A stretch of 64,000 nt of DNA from Mycoplana azooxidifex (GTDB lineage: Bacteria; Pseudomonadota; Alphaproteobacteria; Rhizobiales; Rhizobiaceae), in assembly GCF_014196765.1 (NCBI RefSeq), contig NZ_JACIEE010000008.1:62001-126000 (forward strand), given 5' to 3'. This document shows positions 25,762-34,724 of the stretch, piece by piece; position 1 is the stretch's first letter, and every line of letters begins with the position of its first letter. A program made the position numbers and the translations under genes. The notes beneath the pieces are model-generated. The model was not told the DNA's origin and searched no databases. It saw only the letters and a list, made by a program, of their open reading frames with translations.

Positions 25762-26790
25762 GTGCGTGACCGCTTCAAGCGATCGATGGAGAGTTTCTTC
25801 TTCGATCCGGAACGCTTCGGCGAACTGTTTCGGCCCTTCATTCCCGATTTCGAGCAGAAGGCCGCCACTGTCCGGCGGCGGCGAAACGCAGGGCCGGATC
25901 TGGTCGAGGTGAAGGGCTTCGGCTCCAATCCGGGCAACCTGCGGATGCTGGAATACGTGCCGGACGACCTGCCGGCCGATGCGCCACTCGTGGTCGTCCT
26001 GCACGGCTGTCGCCAGACGGCCGACAGCTACGACCGGGCGGCCGGCTGGGCGGCGCTGGCGCGCGAGCACGGCTTTGCGGTGCTCTATCCCGAGCAGCGG
26101 GAGGCGAACAACCCGCGCCGCTGTTTCAACTGGTTTCGCCCGAGCGAGGTGACGCGTGATCGCGGCGAACTGGCCTCCATCCGTCATATGATCGAGCACC
26201 TGCGCACCCGCACGCGCGCCGATCCCACCCGCATCTACATCACCGGGCTGTCTGCCGGCGGCGCGATGACGGCCGCAATGCTGGCCAGCTATCCGGAGCT
26301 CTTCGCCGCCGGCGCGATCATTGCCGGCCTCCCGTTCGGTGCGGCACGCGACGCTCGCCGGGCGCTTGCGGCCATGGAGCAGGTGCCGGATCGCAACGCC
26401 CGCGAATGGGGCGAACTGGTACGCGCGGCAGCACCTGCGCAGGGACGACTGCCGTCGGTCTCGGTCTGGCACGGCACGGCCGACCGGACGGTGTCGATCT
26501 CCAATGCCGAGGCGCTCGTCGCCCAATGGCTGGACGTCCACGGCCTCGATCCGGCCGCCTTTTCCGAGACCCGCGCCAAGGGCCGCCGCAGCCGCCGCTG
26601 GCGCGACGCCGACGGCCGAAGCCTGGTCAGCTTCCACCGCATCGCCGGCCTCGGCCACGGCACCCCCGTCACCCGCGGCAAGGGCGGCGGCTACGCCCTC
26701 CGCTCCGAGCCGTTCATGCTGGACGCCGGCTTTTCCTCGACGCTGGAACTCGCGCGGGAGTGGGGGGTGTTGCGGCCGAAGCGGCAGTAA
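25762..26790 (+). CDS. PHB-depolymerase-family esterase (extracellular-type, LpqC-like)
   Basis: 342 residues of the alpha/beta-hydrolase superfamily, PHB depolymerase group. Oxyanion region VVLHGCRQTADSYD, nucleophile Ser164 in GLSAGG (162-167), acid in WHGTADRTVS and base in IAGLGHGTP. The start is GTG at 25762 behind AAGGAGACGCGAAC; no signal peptide is visible, so a cytoplasmic esterase or intracellular depolymerase role is possible. Polymer specificity is not shown by the sequence. Confidence 0.87.
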   Translation: MRDRFKRSMESFFFDPERFGELFRPFIPDFEQKAATVRRRRNAGPDLVEVKGFGSNPGNLRMLEYVPDDLPADAPLVVVLHGCRQTADSYDRAAGWAALAREHGFAVLYPEQREANNPRRCFNWFRPSEVTRDRGELASIRHMIEHLRTRTRADPTRIYITGLSAGGAMTAAMLASYPELFAAGAIIAGLPFGAARDARRALAAMEQVPDRNAREWGELVRAAAPAQGRLPSVSVWHGTADRTVSISNAEALVAQWLDVHGLDPAAFSETRAKGRRSRRWRDADGRSLVSFHRIAGLGHGTPVTRGKGGGYALRSEPFMLDAGFSSTLELAREWGVLRPKRQ

Positions 26791-27054
26791 GATTTCACTG
26801 CGTCGGGCAGCAGGCCGCCCATAGGAACCGCGTCCTTTGCAACGGGCGCTAAGGATTGAAGCGACCTTGGGACGCTGGTAAAATTTCGCCTCTACCGCAC
26901 CCGGAAGTTGGAGCGGGCACCTAAGGCGAAGCGCGCGGGCGATGCAACGGCGCCGTTCCGCCACAGGATAAAGCCCACGACCGCGACATCAAAACGCGTG
27001 GCGTGAAGATCTGCCTTCTCCTGCAAGACGCAGCGGGTCAGGGAGGATCGGAAA

Positions 27055-27744
27055 ATGGCTGAACGATGGCTGTTCAAGAGCGAGACATATGACAACTGCA
27101 ATTGCGCGATGAATTACGGGTGCCAGTTCAACCTGCCGAGCACGCATGGCTATTGCCAGTCGGCCTTCGTCGGCAGCCTTGTCGAAGGCCACTTCGGCGA
27201 TACGCCGATCGCAGGCTTGAACTGGGCGGCGATGTACAAGTGGTCCGGCGAAATCAAGGACGGCAACGGCCGGCGCCTGATCGTGATCGACGAGCGTGCG
27301 GACGAGGCCCAGCGATTCGCGCTCGAAGCGATCATCTCAGGCGCGGCAGGCGAACCGGTAATCAACCTTTTCTCCGTATTCGCCACCACCTGTTCGCAAT
27401 TTTGCGAGACGTTGTTCCTGCCGATTCATCTCGAAGCCGATCTGGAACTGCGAACCGCCAGGGTGGAGATACCCGGCGTCATGCGCAGCAGCGGCAGGCC
27501 GATGATCAACGAATTCACCGGCGCGCCGTTCCACATCGCGCTGGCACGTCCGAGCGGCAGTTTCGAATTTACCTACGCGGAGATCGGCCTAGGCACCACC
27601 TCGGTCATCGGGGAGATGGACATGGCCTACGAAGATTCGTGGGCCCATTTTTGTGTTCACCACTTCAACCAGGACGGTCTGGTCCGGGAGAGGTCGAGGC
27701 TCACCGCGTGGCTCTACCGCATGAGCCCGCGCGCCCATCCATGA
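27055..27744 (+). CDS. DUF1326-family protein
   Basis: 229 residues. The N-terminus carries the family's Cys-rich block CNCAMNYGCQFN, which could bind a metal, followed by a beta-rich domain with GLNWAAMYKWSGEIKDGNGR and NEFTGAPF. Function unknown. The ATG at 27055 follows GGGAGGATCGGAAA. The gene and the 264 bases before it have lower GC than the neighbours, which could mean a more recent arrival. It is convergent with iolB. Confidence 0.82.
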   Translation: MAERWLFKSETYDNCNCAMNYGCQFNLPSTHGYCQSAFVGSLVEGHFGDTPIAGLNWAAMYKWSGEIKDGNGRRLIVIDERADEAQRFALEAIISGAAGEPVINLFSVFATTCSQFCETLFLPIHLEADLELRTARVEIPGVMRSSGRPMINEFTGAPFHIALARPSGSFEFTYAEIGLGTTSVIGEMDMAYEDSWAHFCVHHFNQDGLVRERSRLTAWLYRMSPRAHP

Positions 27745-27794
27745 TGCCGTGGCATGCGCCGTGCCGTTGGATTGAAGTCTGAAACCCGTCGACG

Positions 27795-28592
27795 CTATTG
27801 GTTCAGCAGCCATTCATGCTCCTCGGCGTTGTGGAACTTCCACACCCGCTTCGGCCCGGCCATGACGTTCAGGTAGTAGAGGTCGTAGCCGTGGCAGGTG
27901 GCGCAGGGGTGGTAGCCCTTCGGCACCAGCGTCACATCTCCATCCTCCACCGCCATCGCCTCGTCGAGCGAGCGGTCGTCGGTGTAGACGCGCTGGAAGG
28001 CGAAGCCCTGCGGCGGGTTGAGGCGGTGGTAGTAGGTCTCCTCCAGGAAGCTCTCGTTCGGCAGGTCGTCGCGGTCGTGCTTGTGCGGCGGGTAGGACGA
28101 GGTGTGCCCCTCCGGCGTGATCACCTCGACCACCAGCAGCGAATGCGCAGCCCCGTCGTCCTCCGGCATGATGTTGGTGACGTGGCGGACATTGCTGCCC
28201 TTGCCGCGGACGATCTGCGGATGGGTGCCGGGCGGGATCGCCCGTGCTGCGTGGCCTCCGCCGCCGGGCGCCGAACAGACCGCAAGCTCCAGTTCCGTCT
28301 CCGCCGTCACCGACCAGTTCGAGCCGGCCGGCACGTAGAGCGCATGCGGCTGCCCGTCGAACACGCTCATCCGCTCGCCGAGCACGCCGAAGTTCTCGCC
28401 CTCCGCCGTCGCGGTCCCCTTGCCGGTGACGAAGACCAGGCAGACCTCCCGGCTCCCCGTCTCCGCCGCCACGATCTCGCCGGGCTTCATGCGGTGCAGG
28501 TCGAAGCCCACATAGGTCCAGCCCGCATTGTCCGGCGTGACATGCGTCACCCGCCCATGGGTTCCGTTCGGCTTGACGAGCAGTTTCGGCAT
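27795..28592 (-). CDS. iolB: 5-deoxy-glucuronate isomerase
   Basis: 265 residues, a double-cupin enzyme converting 5-deoxy-glucuronate to 2-deoxy-5-keto-gluconate in myo-inositol breakdown. The metal-binding cupin block YPPHKHDRDD and the later FLEETYYHRLNPPQGFAFQRVY are diagnostic. The ATG at 28592 follows AAGGAGAGA. It is the last gene of the leftward iol group. 588 bases of palindromic repeats separate it from iolE, unusually far for operon partners. Confidence 0.95.
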   Translation of the reverse strand: MPKLLVKPNGTHGRVTHVTPDNAGWTYVGFDLHRMKPGEIVAAETGSREVCLVFVTGKGTATAEGENFGVLGERMSVFDGQPHALYVPAGSNWSVTAETELELAVCSAPGGGGHAARAIPPGTHPQIVRGKGSNVRHVTNIMPEDDGAAHSLLVVEVITPEGHTSSYPPHKHDRDDLPNESFLEETYYHRLNPPQGFAFQRVYTDDRSLDEAMAVEDGDVTLVPKGYHPCATCHGYDLYYLNVMAGPKRVWKFHNAEEHEWLLNQ

Positions 28593-29180
28593 CGGTGTCT
28601 CTCCTTGAGGTATGTGTCGTTCCAAGGCGTGCGCCCCTCACCCTAGCCCTCTCCCCGCAAGCGGGGAGAGGGGATTTTGGTCGTGGCCGGCGCTGCCGGC
28701 GCGACGCTCGTCCTTCTCCCCGTTCACGGGGAGAAAGTGCCGGCAGGCGGATGAGGGGCGGCAGCGCCCGCTCGCCTATGCTTCTTTCGGCAGGTGGCCG
28801 AGCCCAATCTCCCTCTTCTCCCCAGCGGGGAGAAGGTGGCCACTAGGGCCGGATGAGGGGGCAGCCGCGCCCCCAGCGCCCGTGGCCCCCTCATCGCCTC
28901 GCTTCGCTCGGCACTTCTCCCCGAGGGGAGAAGAGGCGCCTGCGGCGCGTCACCCCCACCCGCCGCGATCGCTGCCCATGTTTCTTCCGGCAGACGGCTG
29001 ACCCGACCTCCCTCTTCTCCCCAGCGGGGAGAAGGTGGCCCGAAGGGCCGGATGAGGGGGCAGCCGCGCCCGCAGTGCGTGCAGCCCTTACACCCTCCCC
29101 TTGAGGGGGAGGGTCGGCGCGCAGCGCCGGGGTGGGGTGACCGCCCGAACCTCGGCGCAAGGACTGCGCGCGTCAGCCCC
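28593..29180. repeat. Palindromic repeat cluster between iolE and iolB
   Basis: At least five hairpin modules: CTCTCCCCGCAAGCGGGGAGAG near 28650, CTTCTCCCCGTTCACGGGGAGAA near 28713, CTTCTCCCCAGCGGGGAGAAG near 28816 and again near 29014, CTTCTCCCCGAGGGGAGAAG near 28915, and CCCTCCCCTTGAGGGGGAGGG near 29095. They are linked by GGCCCGAAGGGCCGGATGAG-type spacers. It is a mosaic of dispersed rhizobial elements, with no gene inside. Confidence 0.85.
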
Positions 29181-30080
29181 TCATCCCCGGTCCAGCCCCG
29201 CCTCCCTCGCGAACGCCTTCAGCGCCTTCAGCCCCATCGACTGGTATTCGAACGGGTTGCGCACCAGCGGATCCTGTTCGGCCTCGATCACCAGCCAGCC
29301 GTCATAGCCATGCTCGGCGGCGATCTTCAGCACCGGCAGGAAGTCGACGCCGCCCTCCGGGTCGCCGGGGACGGTGAAGACGCCGCGGCGCACGCCTTCG
29401 AGGAACGACAGTCGCTCGCCCTCGACTTGCCTGCGGATCGCCGGCCGCACGTTCTTGGCATGGATGTGGCGCACCCGGTCCATGTATTTCCCCGCCAGCG
29501 CTGCCGGATCGGAGCCGCCGAACCAGGCGTGGCCTGTGTCGAGCAGGAGCTTCGTGGCCGGCCCGGTATGCGCCATCAGCCTGTCGATCTCCTCGCCGGT
29601 CTGAACCACGGTGCCCATGTGATGGTGATAGACGAGGTCGATGCCCTGGCCGGCGCAGTATTGCGCGATCGCCTCGATGTCGGCGCCGAATTTCGCCCAG
29701 GCAGCCTCGGGCAGCACCGGCTTGTCGGCCAGTGCGGTGCCGTCGTCGCCATGGATGGCGTTGGAAGTCTCGCAGACGATGCAGACCTTGCAGCCGTTCG
29801 CCTTCAGCATGTCGAGGTGCGGCTGGATCGCTCGTTTCTCCGCTTCGACGTCGTGATCGAGAAGGTTCAGCGAATGCCAGCCGGAAACGAAGACGAGCTT
29901 GTGCGCGGCCAGCACCTTTTTCAACTCCACGCCGTCGTTCGGCATCTTGTGACCCTTTTCGATGCCGTCGAAGCCGATCGTCTCGCAGTCGGACAGGCAG
30001 TCCTCAAGCGTCAGATGCGCCCCGATCGTCCGGTCGTCGTCATTGCTCCAGGCGATCGGGTTGGTGCCATAGCGGATCAT
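29181..30080 (-). CDS. iolE: Inosose dehydratase (myo-inosose-2 dehydratase)
   Basis: 299 residues, a TIM-barrel xylose-isomerase-like enzyme that dehydrates scyllo-inosose to 3D-(3,5/4)-trihydroxycyclohexane-1,2-dione, the substrate of IolD. The N-terminus [15 protein letters not shown] and the blocks [23 protein letters not shown] and HIHAKNVRP are characteristic; His, Asp and Glu in these blocks form the metal site. The ATG at 30080 follows GAGAGAACCAC. Repeats flank it on both sides. Confidence 0.95.
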   Translation of the reverse strand: MIRYGTNPIAWSNDDDRTIGAHLTLEDCLSDCETIGFDGIEKGHKMPNDGVELKKVLAAHKLVFVSGWHSLNLLDHDVEAEKRAIQPHLDMLKANGCKVCIVCETSNAIHGDDGTALADKPVLPEAAWAKFGADIEAIAQYCAGQGIDLVYHHHMGTVVQTGEEIDRLMAHTGPATKLLLDTGHAWFGGSDPAALAGKYMDRVRHIHAKNVRPAIRRQVEGERLSFLEGVRRGVFTVPGDPEGGVDFLPVLKIAAEHGYDGWLVIEAEQDPLVRNPFEYQSMGLKALKAFAREAGLDRG

Positions 30081-30119
30081 GTGGTTCTCTCTTTCTCGAT
30101 ATAAATCCCGTACTCACAA

Positions 30120-30413
30120 ACCCCTCCCGCCCTGCCGGGCACCCTCCCCACAAGGGGGAGGGGGACCAAGCCGCCACACGGGCTCCCTCTTCTGCCCATC
30201 GGGGAGAAGGTGGCCCGAAGGGCCGGATGAGGGGGGCGCGGCAAACGCAGAGCTTGCGGCTCCCCCTCATCGCCTCGCTTTGCTCGGCACTTCTCCCCGA
30301 GGGGAGAAGAGGAAGTCGCCGCGATGCGTCGCCAAATGGTGAGGTCTGGCGAAGGTGGCGCCGCCCGTTTCCCTCCCCCTTGTGGGGAGGGTGCCCGGCA
30401 GGGCGGGAGGGGT
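30120..30413. repeat. Composite element with perfect 43-bp terminal inverted repeats, between iolD and iolE
   Basis: Bases 30120-30162 and 30371-30413 are exact inverted copies (43 of 43), built on CCTGCCGGGCACCCTCC and CCACAAGGGGGAGGG. The 208-base interior holds two more hairpin modules of the CTTCTCCCC type and the GGCCGGATGAG spacer. It occupies most of the 365-base gap between two iol genes. No coding frame is apparent, which gives it a miniature-transposon-like look. Confidence 0.85.
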
Positions 30414-30445
30414 CTTGATACACGCTCCCATGCCATCCATCAGCC

Positions 30446-32290
30446 TCACCGCTGCGCCTTCCGCGCCGCCTCGTATGCCTCCCGTGCGGCGTTCACCTGC
30501 GGCCTGGCGCTCACCTCGGGGACGGCCACGTCCCACCAGTGGCCGCCGGCTTCGGTGGTGACCAGCGGATCGGTGTCGATGACGATCACGGAGGTGCGGT
30601 CGTTGCCCTTGCTCTGGGCGATCGCCGTCTCCAGGTCGGCGATGGACGCGACCTTGACCGCAACCGCTCCCATGCTTTCCGCATGCGCGCGGAAGTCGAT
30701 GTCGGGCAGCGCCTCGATCCGTGCGTCCTTCAAAAGATTGTTGAAGTTGGCGCCGCCGGTCGCCATCTGCAGCCGGTTGATGCAGCCGTAGCCGCGATTG
30801 TCGAGCACCACGATCGTCAGCTTCTGCCCGAGCATGATCGAGGTCGAAAGCTCGGAATTGGCCATCATGTAGGAGCCGTCTCCCACCATGACGACGACGT
30901 CGGCCTCCGGGCGCGCCATCTTCACGCCGAGCCCGCCGGCGATCTCATAGCCCATGCAGGAGAAGCCGTATTCCATGTGGTAGCTGCCCGGATGACCGGC
31001 GTGCCAGAGCTTGTGCAACTCACCCGGCAGGCCGCCGGCCGCGCAGACGAGGATGGAGTTCTCGCCGCCGATGGCGCGCTGCACGGCGCCGATCACCTGG
31101 CCGTCGGAGGGAAGGGCGGCATTGGTCGCAGCCGTCGCCTGCCGCGACGCCTGGGTCCACTCGGCCTTGCGCCTGGCTGCGGCCGCCTCGACGGCGGACG
31201 GGGCGTTCCAGCCGCCGAGCGCTTCGGAGAGCAGCGTCAGCCCCTCGCGCGCATCGCAGACGAGCGGCAGCGCGTCATGCTTGGCGGCGTCGAAGGCGGT
31301 GGTGTTCAGCCCGACGATCCGGGCTTTCTCGTTCTTGAACAGCGCCCAGGAGCCGGTGGTGAAATCCTGCAGGCGTGTGCCGACGGCGAGGATCAGGTCG
31401 GCCTCCTCCGCAAAGGCATTGGCGGCAGAGGTGCCGGTCACGCCGATCGATCCCATGCACAGCGGATGATCGTCGGGGATCGCCGACTTGCCGGCCTGGG
31501 TGACGGCGACGGGAACGCCGTGCATGCCGGCGAATGCCTTGAGCTCTGCGGTGGCGCGCGAATAGAGAACGCCGCCGCCGGCGATGATCAGCGGCTTCTC
31601 GGCGTGCCGTATCGCCTCCAGCGCCGTGGCGAATTCGTCCGCATCCGGTCGCGGCCGCCGCTCCTTCCAGACGCGTTCGGCAAACAGGCTTTCGGGATAG
31701 TCGTAGGCCTCGGCCTGCACGTCCTGGCAGAGCGACAGCGTCACCGGGCCGCAATCGACCGGATCCGTCAGCACCTGCATGGCGCGCTTCAGTGCCGGGA
31801 TGATCTGCTCGGGCCGGGTGATGCGGTCGAAATAGCGCGACACGCAGCGAAACGCGTCGTTGACCGTCACCGTGCCGTCGCCGAAATCCTCGATCTGCTG
31901 CAGGACGGGATCGGGAATGCGGTTGGCGAAGACGTCGCCGGGCAGAAACAGCACGGGCAGGCGGTTCACATGTGCCACGCCCGCCGCCGTCACCATGTTC
32001 AGCGCGCCGGGGCCAATCGAGGTGGTGCAGGCCATGAAGCGCTGGCGGAAACTCGACTTGGCATAGGCGACTGCCGCATGCGCCATGCCCTGCTCGTTGT
32101 GGGCGCGAAACGTCGGCAGTTCGTCGCGCACCTGGTAGAGCGCCTCGCCCATGCCGGCGACGTTGCCGTGGCCGAAGATCGCCCAGACGCCGCCGAAGAT
32201 CGGCACTTTCCTGCCGTCCACGATCGTCATCTGGCTTTTAAGAAAATGCGCGACGGCCTGCGCCATCGTCAGCCGGATCGTCCTCGCCAT
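30446..32290 (-). CDS. iolD: 3D-(3,5/4)-trihydroxycyclohexane-1,2-dione hydrolase (ThDP-dependent)
   Basis: 614 residues, opening the inositol ring to 5-deoxy-glucuronate. It has the three-domain thiamine-diphosphate enzyme layout: the N-terminal Pyr domain with FRAHNEQGMAHAAVAYAK (ThDP-activating Glu), a central domain, and the C-terminal PP domain with the metal/ThDP motif VMVGDGSYMM ... NRGYGCIN. The ATG at 32290 follows GGAGGACCCG. A 404-base repeat-filled gap separates it from iolC upstream. Confidence 0.95.
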   Translation of the reverse strand: MARTIRLTMAQAVAHFLKSQMTIVDGRKVPIFGGVWAIFGHGNVAGMGEALYQVRDELPTFRAHNEQGMAHAAVAYAKSSFRQRFMACTTSIGPGALNMVTAAGVAHVNRLPVLFLPGDVFANRIPDPVLQQIEDFGDGTVTVNDAFRCVSRYFDRITRPEQIIPALKRAMQVLTDPVDCGPVTLSLCQDVQAEAYDYPESLFAERVWKERRPRPDADEFATALEAIRHAEKPLIIAGGGVLYSRATAELKAFAGMHGVPVAVTQAGKSAIPDDHPLCMGSIGVTGTSAANAFAEEADLILAVGTRLQDFTTGSWALFKNEKARIVGLNTTAFDAAKHDALPLVCDAREGLTLLSEALGGWNAPSAVEAAAARRKAEWTQASRQATAATNAALPSDGQVIGAVQRAIGGENSILVCAAGGLPGELHKLWHAGHPGSYHMEYGFSCMGYEIAGGLGVKMARPEADVVVMVGDGSYMMANSELSTSIMLGQKLTIVVLDNRGYGCINRLQMATGGANFNNLLKDARIEALPDIDFRAHAESMGAVAVKVASIADLETAIAQSKGNDRTSVIVIDTDPLVTTEAGGHWWDVAVPEVSARPQVNAAREAYEAARKAQR

Positions 32291-32694
32291 CGGGTCCTCC
32301 ACCCAGTGTTCTGTCGTCGTTCATTTTCCCCTCCCTGTCAGGGATGGGCAATAGCGTTGGCCGTCCCCCCTCATCCGGCCCTCCGGGCCACCTTCTCCCC
32401 GAGGGGAGAAGAGGAACTGCCGCGCCCTCTCGTCTCTCCTCTCCCCTCGGGGAGAGGTCCGCCAAGCGAAGCGGAGGCGGGGTGAGGGGGCATCTGCGCC
32501 TGCATTTTTCCCCTCCCGCCTTTGGATATTCCCCTCCCCAACCCCTCCCCACAAGGGGGAGGGGCTAACCTGGGGCCACCGCCCTGCCAAACGCATCCTT
32601 GCTTCATGTCCAGAGGTTGCGGAAGGGACAAGGACGGTACGGCAGGCCAAGCCCCTCCCCCTTGTGGGGAGGGGTTGGGGAGGGGACTTTCTAT
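32291..32694. repeat. Palindromic repeat cluster between iolC and iolD
   Basis: Contains a CTTCTCCCCGAGGGGAGAAG hairpin near 32392 and CTCTCCCCTCGGGGAGAG near 32439. An outer pair of perfect 36-bp inverted repeats at 32531-32566 and 32650-32685, built on CCCCTCCCCAACCCCTCCCC, encloses 83 bases. It is the third repeat-invaded junction of the iol group. No gene seen. Confidence 0.85.
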
Positions 32695-34629
32695 CTATTT
32701 CAACCCGCGAGTCTCCAACCACGCATCCGTCAGTTCGCCGAACCGCCCGGCCATCTCGGTGATCGCCGCCTCGTCTTCGATCCGACCGGCGAGCCATTCG
32801 CGTGCGGCATCGACGAAGATCGTGCGGCCCACCGCGAAGCCCTTCACGGCTGGGGCCGCCTTCGTCGCCTCGAAGGCCTTCACCAGTTCTTCCTTCGGCG
32901 CCTCGAGCCCCAGAAGGACGATGCCGCGGCAATAGGGGTCGTTTCGTTCGATCACCGCGTCGATGTTCTTCCACGCCTGCTGCGAAGCCTGCGGTTCCAG
33001 CTTCCACCAGTCCGGCTTGATGCCGAGGTCGTAGAGCTCCTGCAGTGCAGTCGAAACGGTCTCGGCCGTAAGCGGCCCGCTCTTGCCGGCGATGATCTCG
33101 ATCAGCAGTTCGCGCCCCACCCGCCGGGCTGCCTCGAACAGCGCGCGCAGTTTCTCCTGCTGCTCCGCCTTCAGCGCGGCCGGGTCGTCGGGATGATAGA
33201 AGCACAGGCACTTGATGCAATGGTTTACCGGCCACTCGACCAACTGCGAGCCGATGTCCTGGCTGAATTCGAATCGCAAGGGCCGGGAGCCTGGCAGTTC
33301 CACCGGCCGGCCGATCCAGGAGAAGCCCTTCCCGGCGGCGTCGAAGAAGGCGTCTCGGCCGAAGCGCTCGTCGATCAGCATGCCGTAGCCGGGCCGACCG
33401 CCGGCCACGCGCGCGGCAGCCTCCACCGTCAGCCTCTTGAAGGCGGAGATCTTCTCGTGCGGTGCGCCCGCCTGGTCGGCGAGGTCGACGAGCTGCATGC
33501 GGTGGTCGCAGGCGAGCGCCATCAGAAGCGGGATCTCGCCGCGCCGCGTCGTTGCCCAGTGGATGTTGTTGATCGCCTCGTCCTTGCGCAGCGCCCTGTG
33601 GCTGCTGCCGCGTTCGAGGAAATGGGACAGCTCCGCCCAGGTCGGATACTCGGGCGAGCAGAGCAGGCGGGAGACGGCGAAGGCGCCGCAGGCATTGGCC
33701 CAGGTGGCCGACGTCGCGTGATCCTCGCCCGAAAGCCAGCCGCGCAGGAAGCCTGACATGAAGGCGTCGCCGGCGCCGAGCACGTTGTAGACCTCGATCG
33801 GAAACCCCTGGCCGATGACGCCGTCCTCGAGGTCGTCGCTGATCGGCCCGTCATAGACGATGCAACCCATGGCGCCGCGCTTCAGCACGATCGTCGCCGC
33901 CGAGACGGCGCGGATCGCCTTCAGCGAGGACAGGACGTCGTCGGCGCCGGAGGCGATCATGATCTCCTCCTCGGTGCCGACGATCAGGTCGCAGTCCGGC
34001 AGAACCGACTTCATCAGGGCCGAGACCCGATCCGATTTGACATAGCGCTCGAAGCCTTCCGCGTGACCGGCAAGGCCCCAGAGATTGGGGCGATAGTCGA
34101 CGTCGAAGATGACCTTGCGGCCGACCGCCCTGGCGATACGGATCGCCTTGCGTTGCGCGGCCTCCGTGTTGGCCATCGAGAAATGCGTGCCCGAGACGAG
34201 GACGGCGCGCGACGAGCGGATGAAGGCCTCGTCGATGTCGTCCTCGCTGAGCGCCATGTCGGCACAGTCGGTGCGCACGAAGATCATCGGCGAGACGCCC
34301 TCGGCCTCGATCGCCAGCAGCACCAGCGCCGTCAGGCGCTGCGGGTCGGTGACGATGCCGGCGGTAGCGACACCCTCGCGGCCGCATTGCTCGCGGATGA
34401 AGCGGCCCATCTGCTCGTCGCCGACGCGGGTGATCAGGCCGGACTTCAGCCCGAGCCGCGCCGTGCCTATGGCGATGTTGGCCGGGCAGCCGCCCACCGA
34501 CTTGGCGAACGAGGCGATGTCCTCGAGCCTGCTTCCGAGCTGCTGGCCGTAGAGGTCCACGGAGGAGCGGCCGATCGCAATGACATCGAGCGTCGCATCC
34601 GCCAAGGTGTCTGGGTCTTCTGTCGGCAT
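32695..34629 (-). CDS. iolC: 5-dehydro-2-deoxygluconokinase fused to a DUF2090 domain
   Basis: 644 residues, about twice a single kinase. Residues 15-330 form a PfkB-type sugar kinase: GGCPANIAIG at 46-55, DVDYRPNLW, and the catalytic GAGDAF at 285-290. The rest, from about 340, is a DUF2090 domain (MALACDHRMQLVDL ... KCLCFYHPDD), a TIM-barrel-like module resembling the aldolase acting in the next step. The fused form is usual in rhizobia. The ATG at 34629 follows GGGAGGACCTC. It is the first gene of the leftward iol group, behind the operator-like dyads at 34.68-34.72 kb. Confidence 0.94.
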   Translation of the reverse strand: MPTEDPDTLADATLDVIAIGRSSVDLYGQQLGSRLEDIASFAKSVGGCPANIAIGTARLGLKSGLITRVGDEQMGRFIREQCGREGVATAGIVTDPQRLTALVLLAIEAEGVSPMIFVRTDCADMALSEDDIDEAFIRSSRAVLVSGTHFSMANTEAAQRKAIRIARAVGRKVIFDVDYRPNLWGLAGHAEGFERYVKSDRVSALMKSVLPDCDLIVGTEEEIMIASGADDVLSSLKAIRAVSAATIVLKRGAMGCIVYDGPISDDLEDGVIGQGFPIEVYNVLGAGDAFMSGFLRGWLSGEDHATSATWANACGAFAVSRLLCSPEYPTWAELSHFLERGSSHRALRKDEAINNIHWATTRRGEIPLLMALACDHRMQLVDLADQAGAPHEKISAFKRLTVEAAARVAGGRPGYGMLIDERFGRDAFFDAAGKGFSWIGRPVELPGSRPLRFEFSQDIGSQLVEWPVNHCIKCLCFYHPDDPAALKAEQQEKLRALFEAARRVGRELLIEIIAGKSGPLTAETVSTALQELYDLGIKPDWWKLEPQASQQAWKNIDAVIERNDPYCRGIVLLGLEAPKEELVKAFEATKAAPAVKGFAVGRTIFVDAAREWLAGRIEDEAAITEMAGRFGELTDAWLETRGLK

Positions 34630-34680
34630 GAGGTCCTCCCGTAGGCGCGACCCGGCTGGCCGGTTCCCGCACGCCGAAAT

Positions 34681-34724
34681 GAAACATCAATTCCAGACGT
34701 CAGTCAATTCGGAATATTTGTTCC
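34681..34724 (-). promoter_or_regulatory. Pair of IolR-type dyads upstream of iolC
   Basis: GGAATTGATGTTTC (34694-34681, minus strand) and GGAATATTTGTTCC (34711-34724) are spaced 30 bp centre to centre, about three helical turns. From memory, the motif reported for Sinorhizobium IolR is GGAA-N6-TTCC. The second dyad overlaps the last codons of iolR. They lie 52-95 bases upstream of the iolC start, as expected for repression of iolCDEB. Confidence 0.65.

Noticed and set aside
30539-32485. A 648-codon open frame on the plus strand opposite iolD
   Set aside because: It is the antisense shadow of a long GC-rich gene. Its product is low-complexity Gly/Arg/Asp/Ala-rich and matches no fold, while the minus-strand frame encodes an unmistakable IolD.
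28593-32694. Possible CRISPR array from the recurring CTTCTCCCC...GGGGAGAAG units
   Set aside because: Units are irregularly spaced, differ in length, are strongly palindromic and interrupted by genes. No cas genes are present. They fit dispersed intergenic mosaic repeats.
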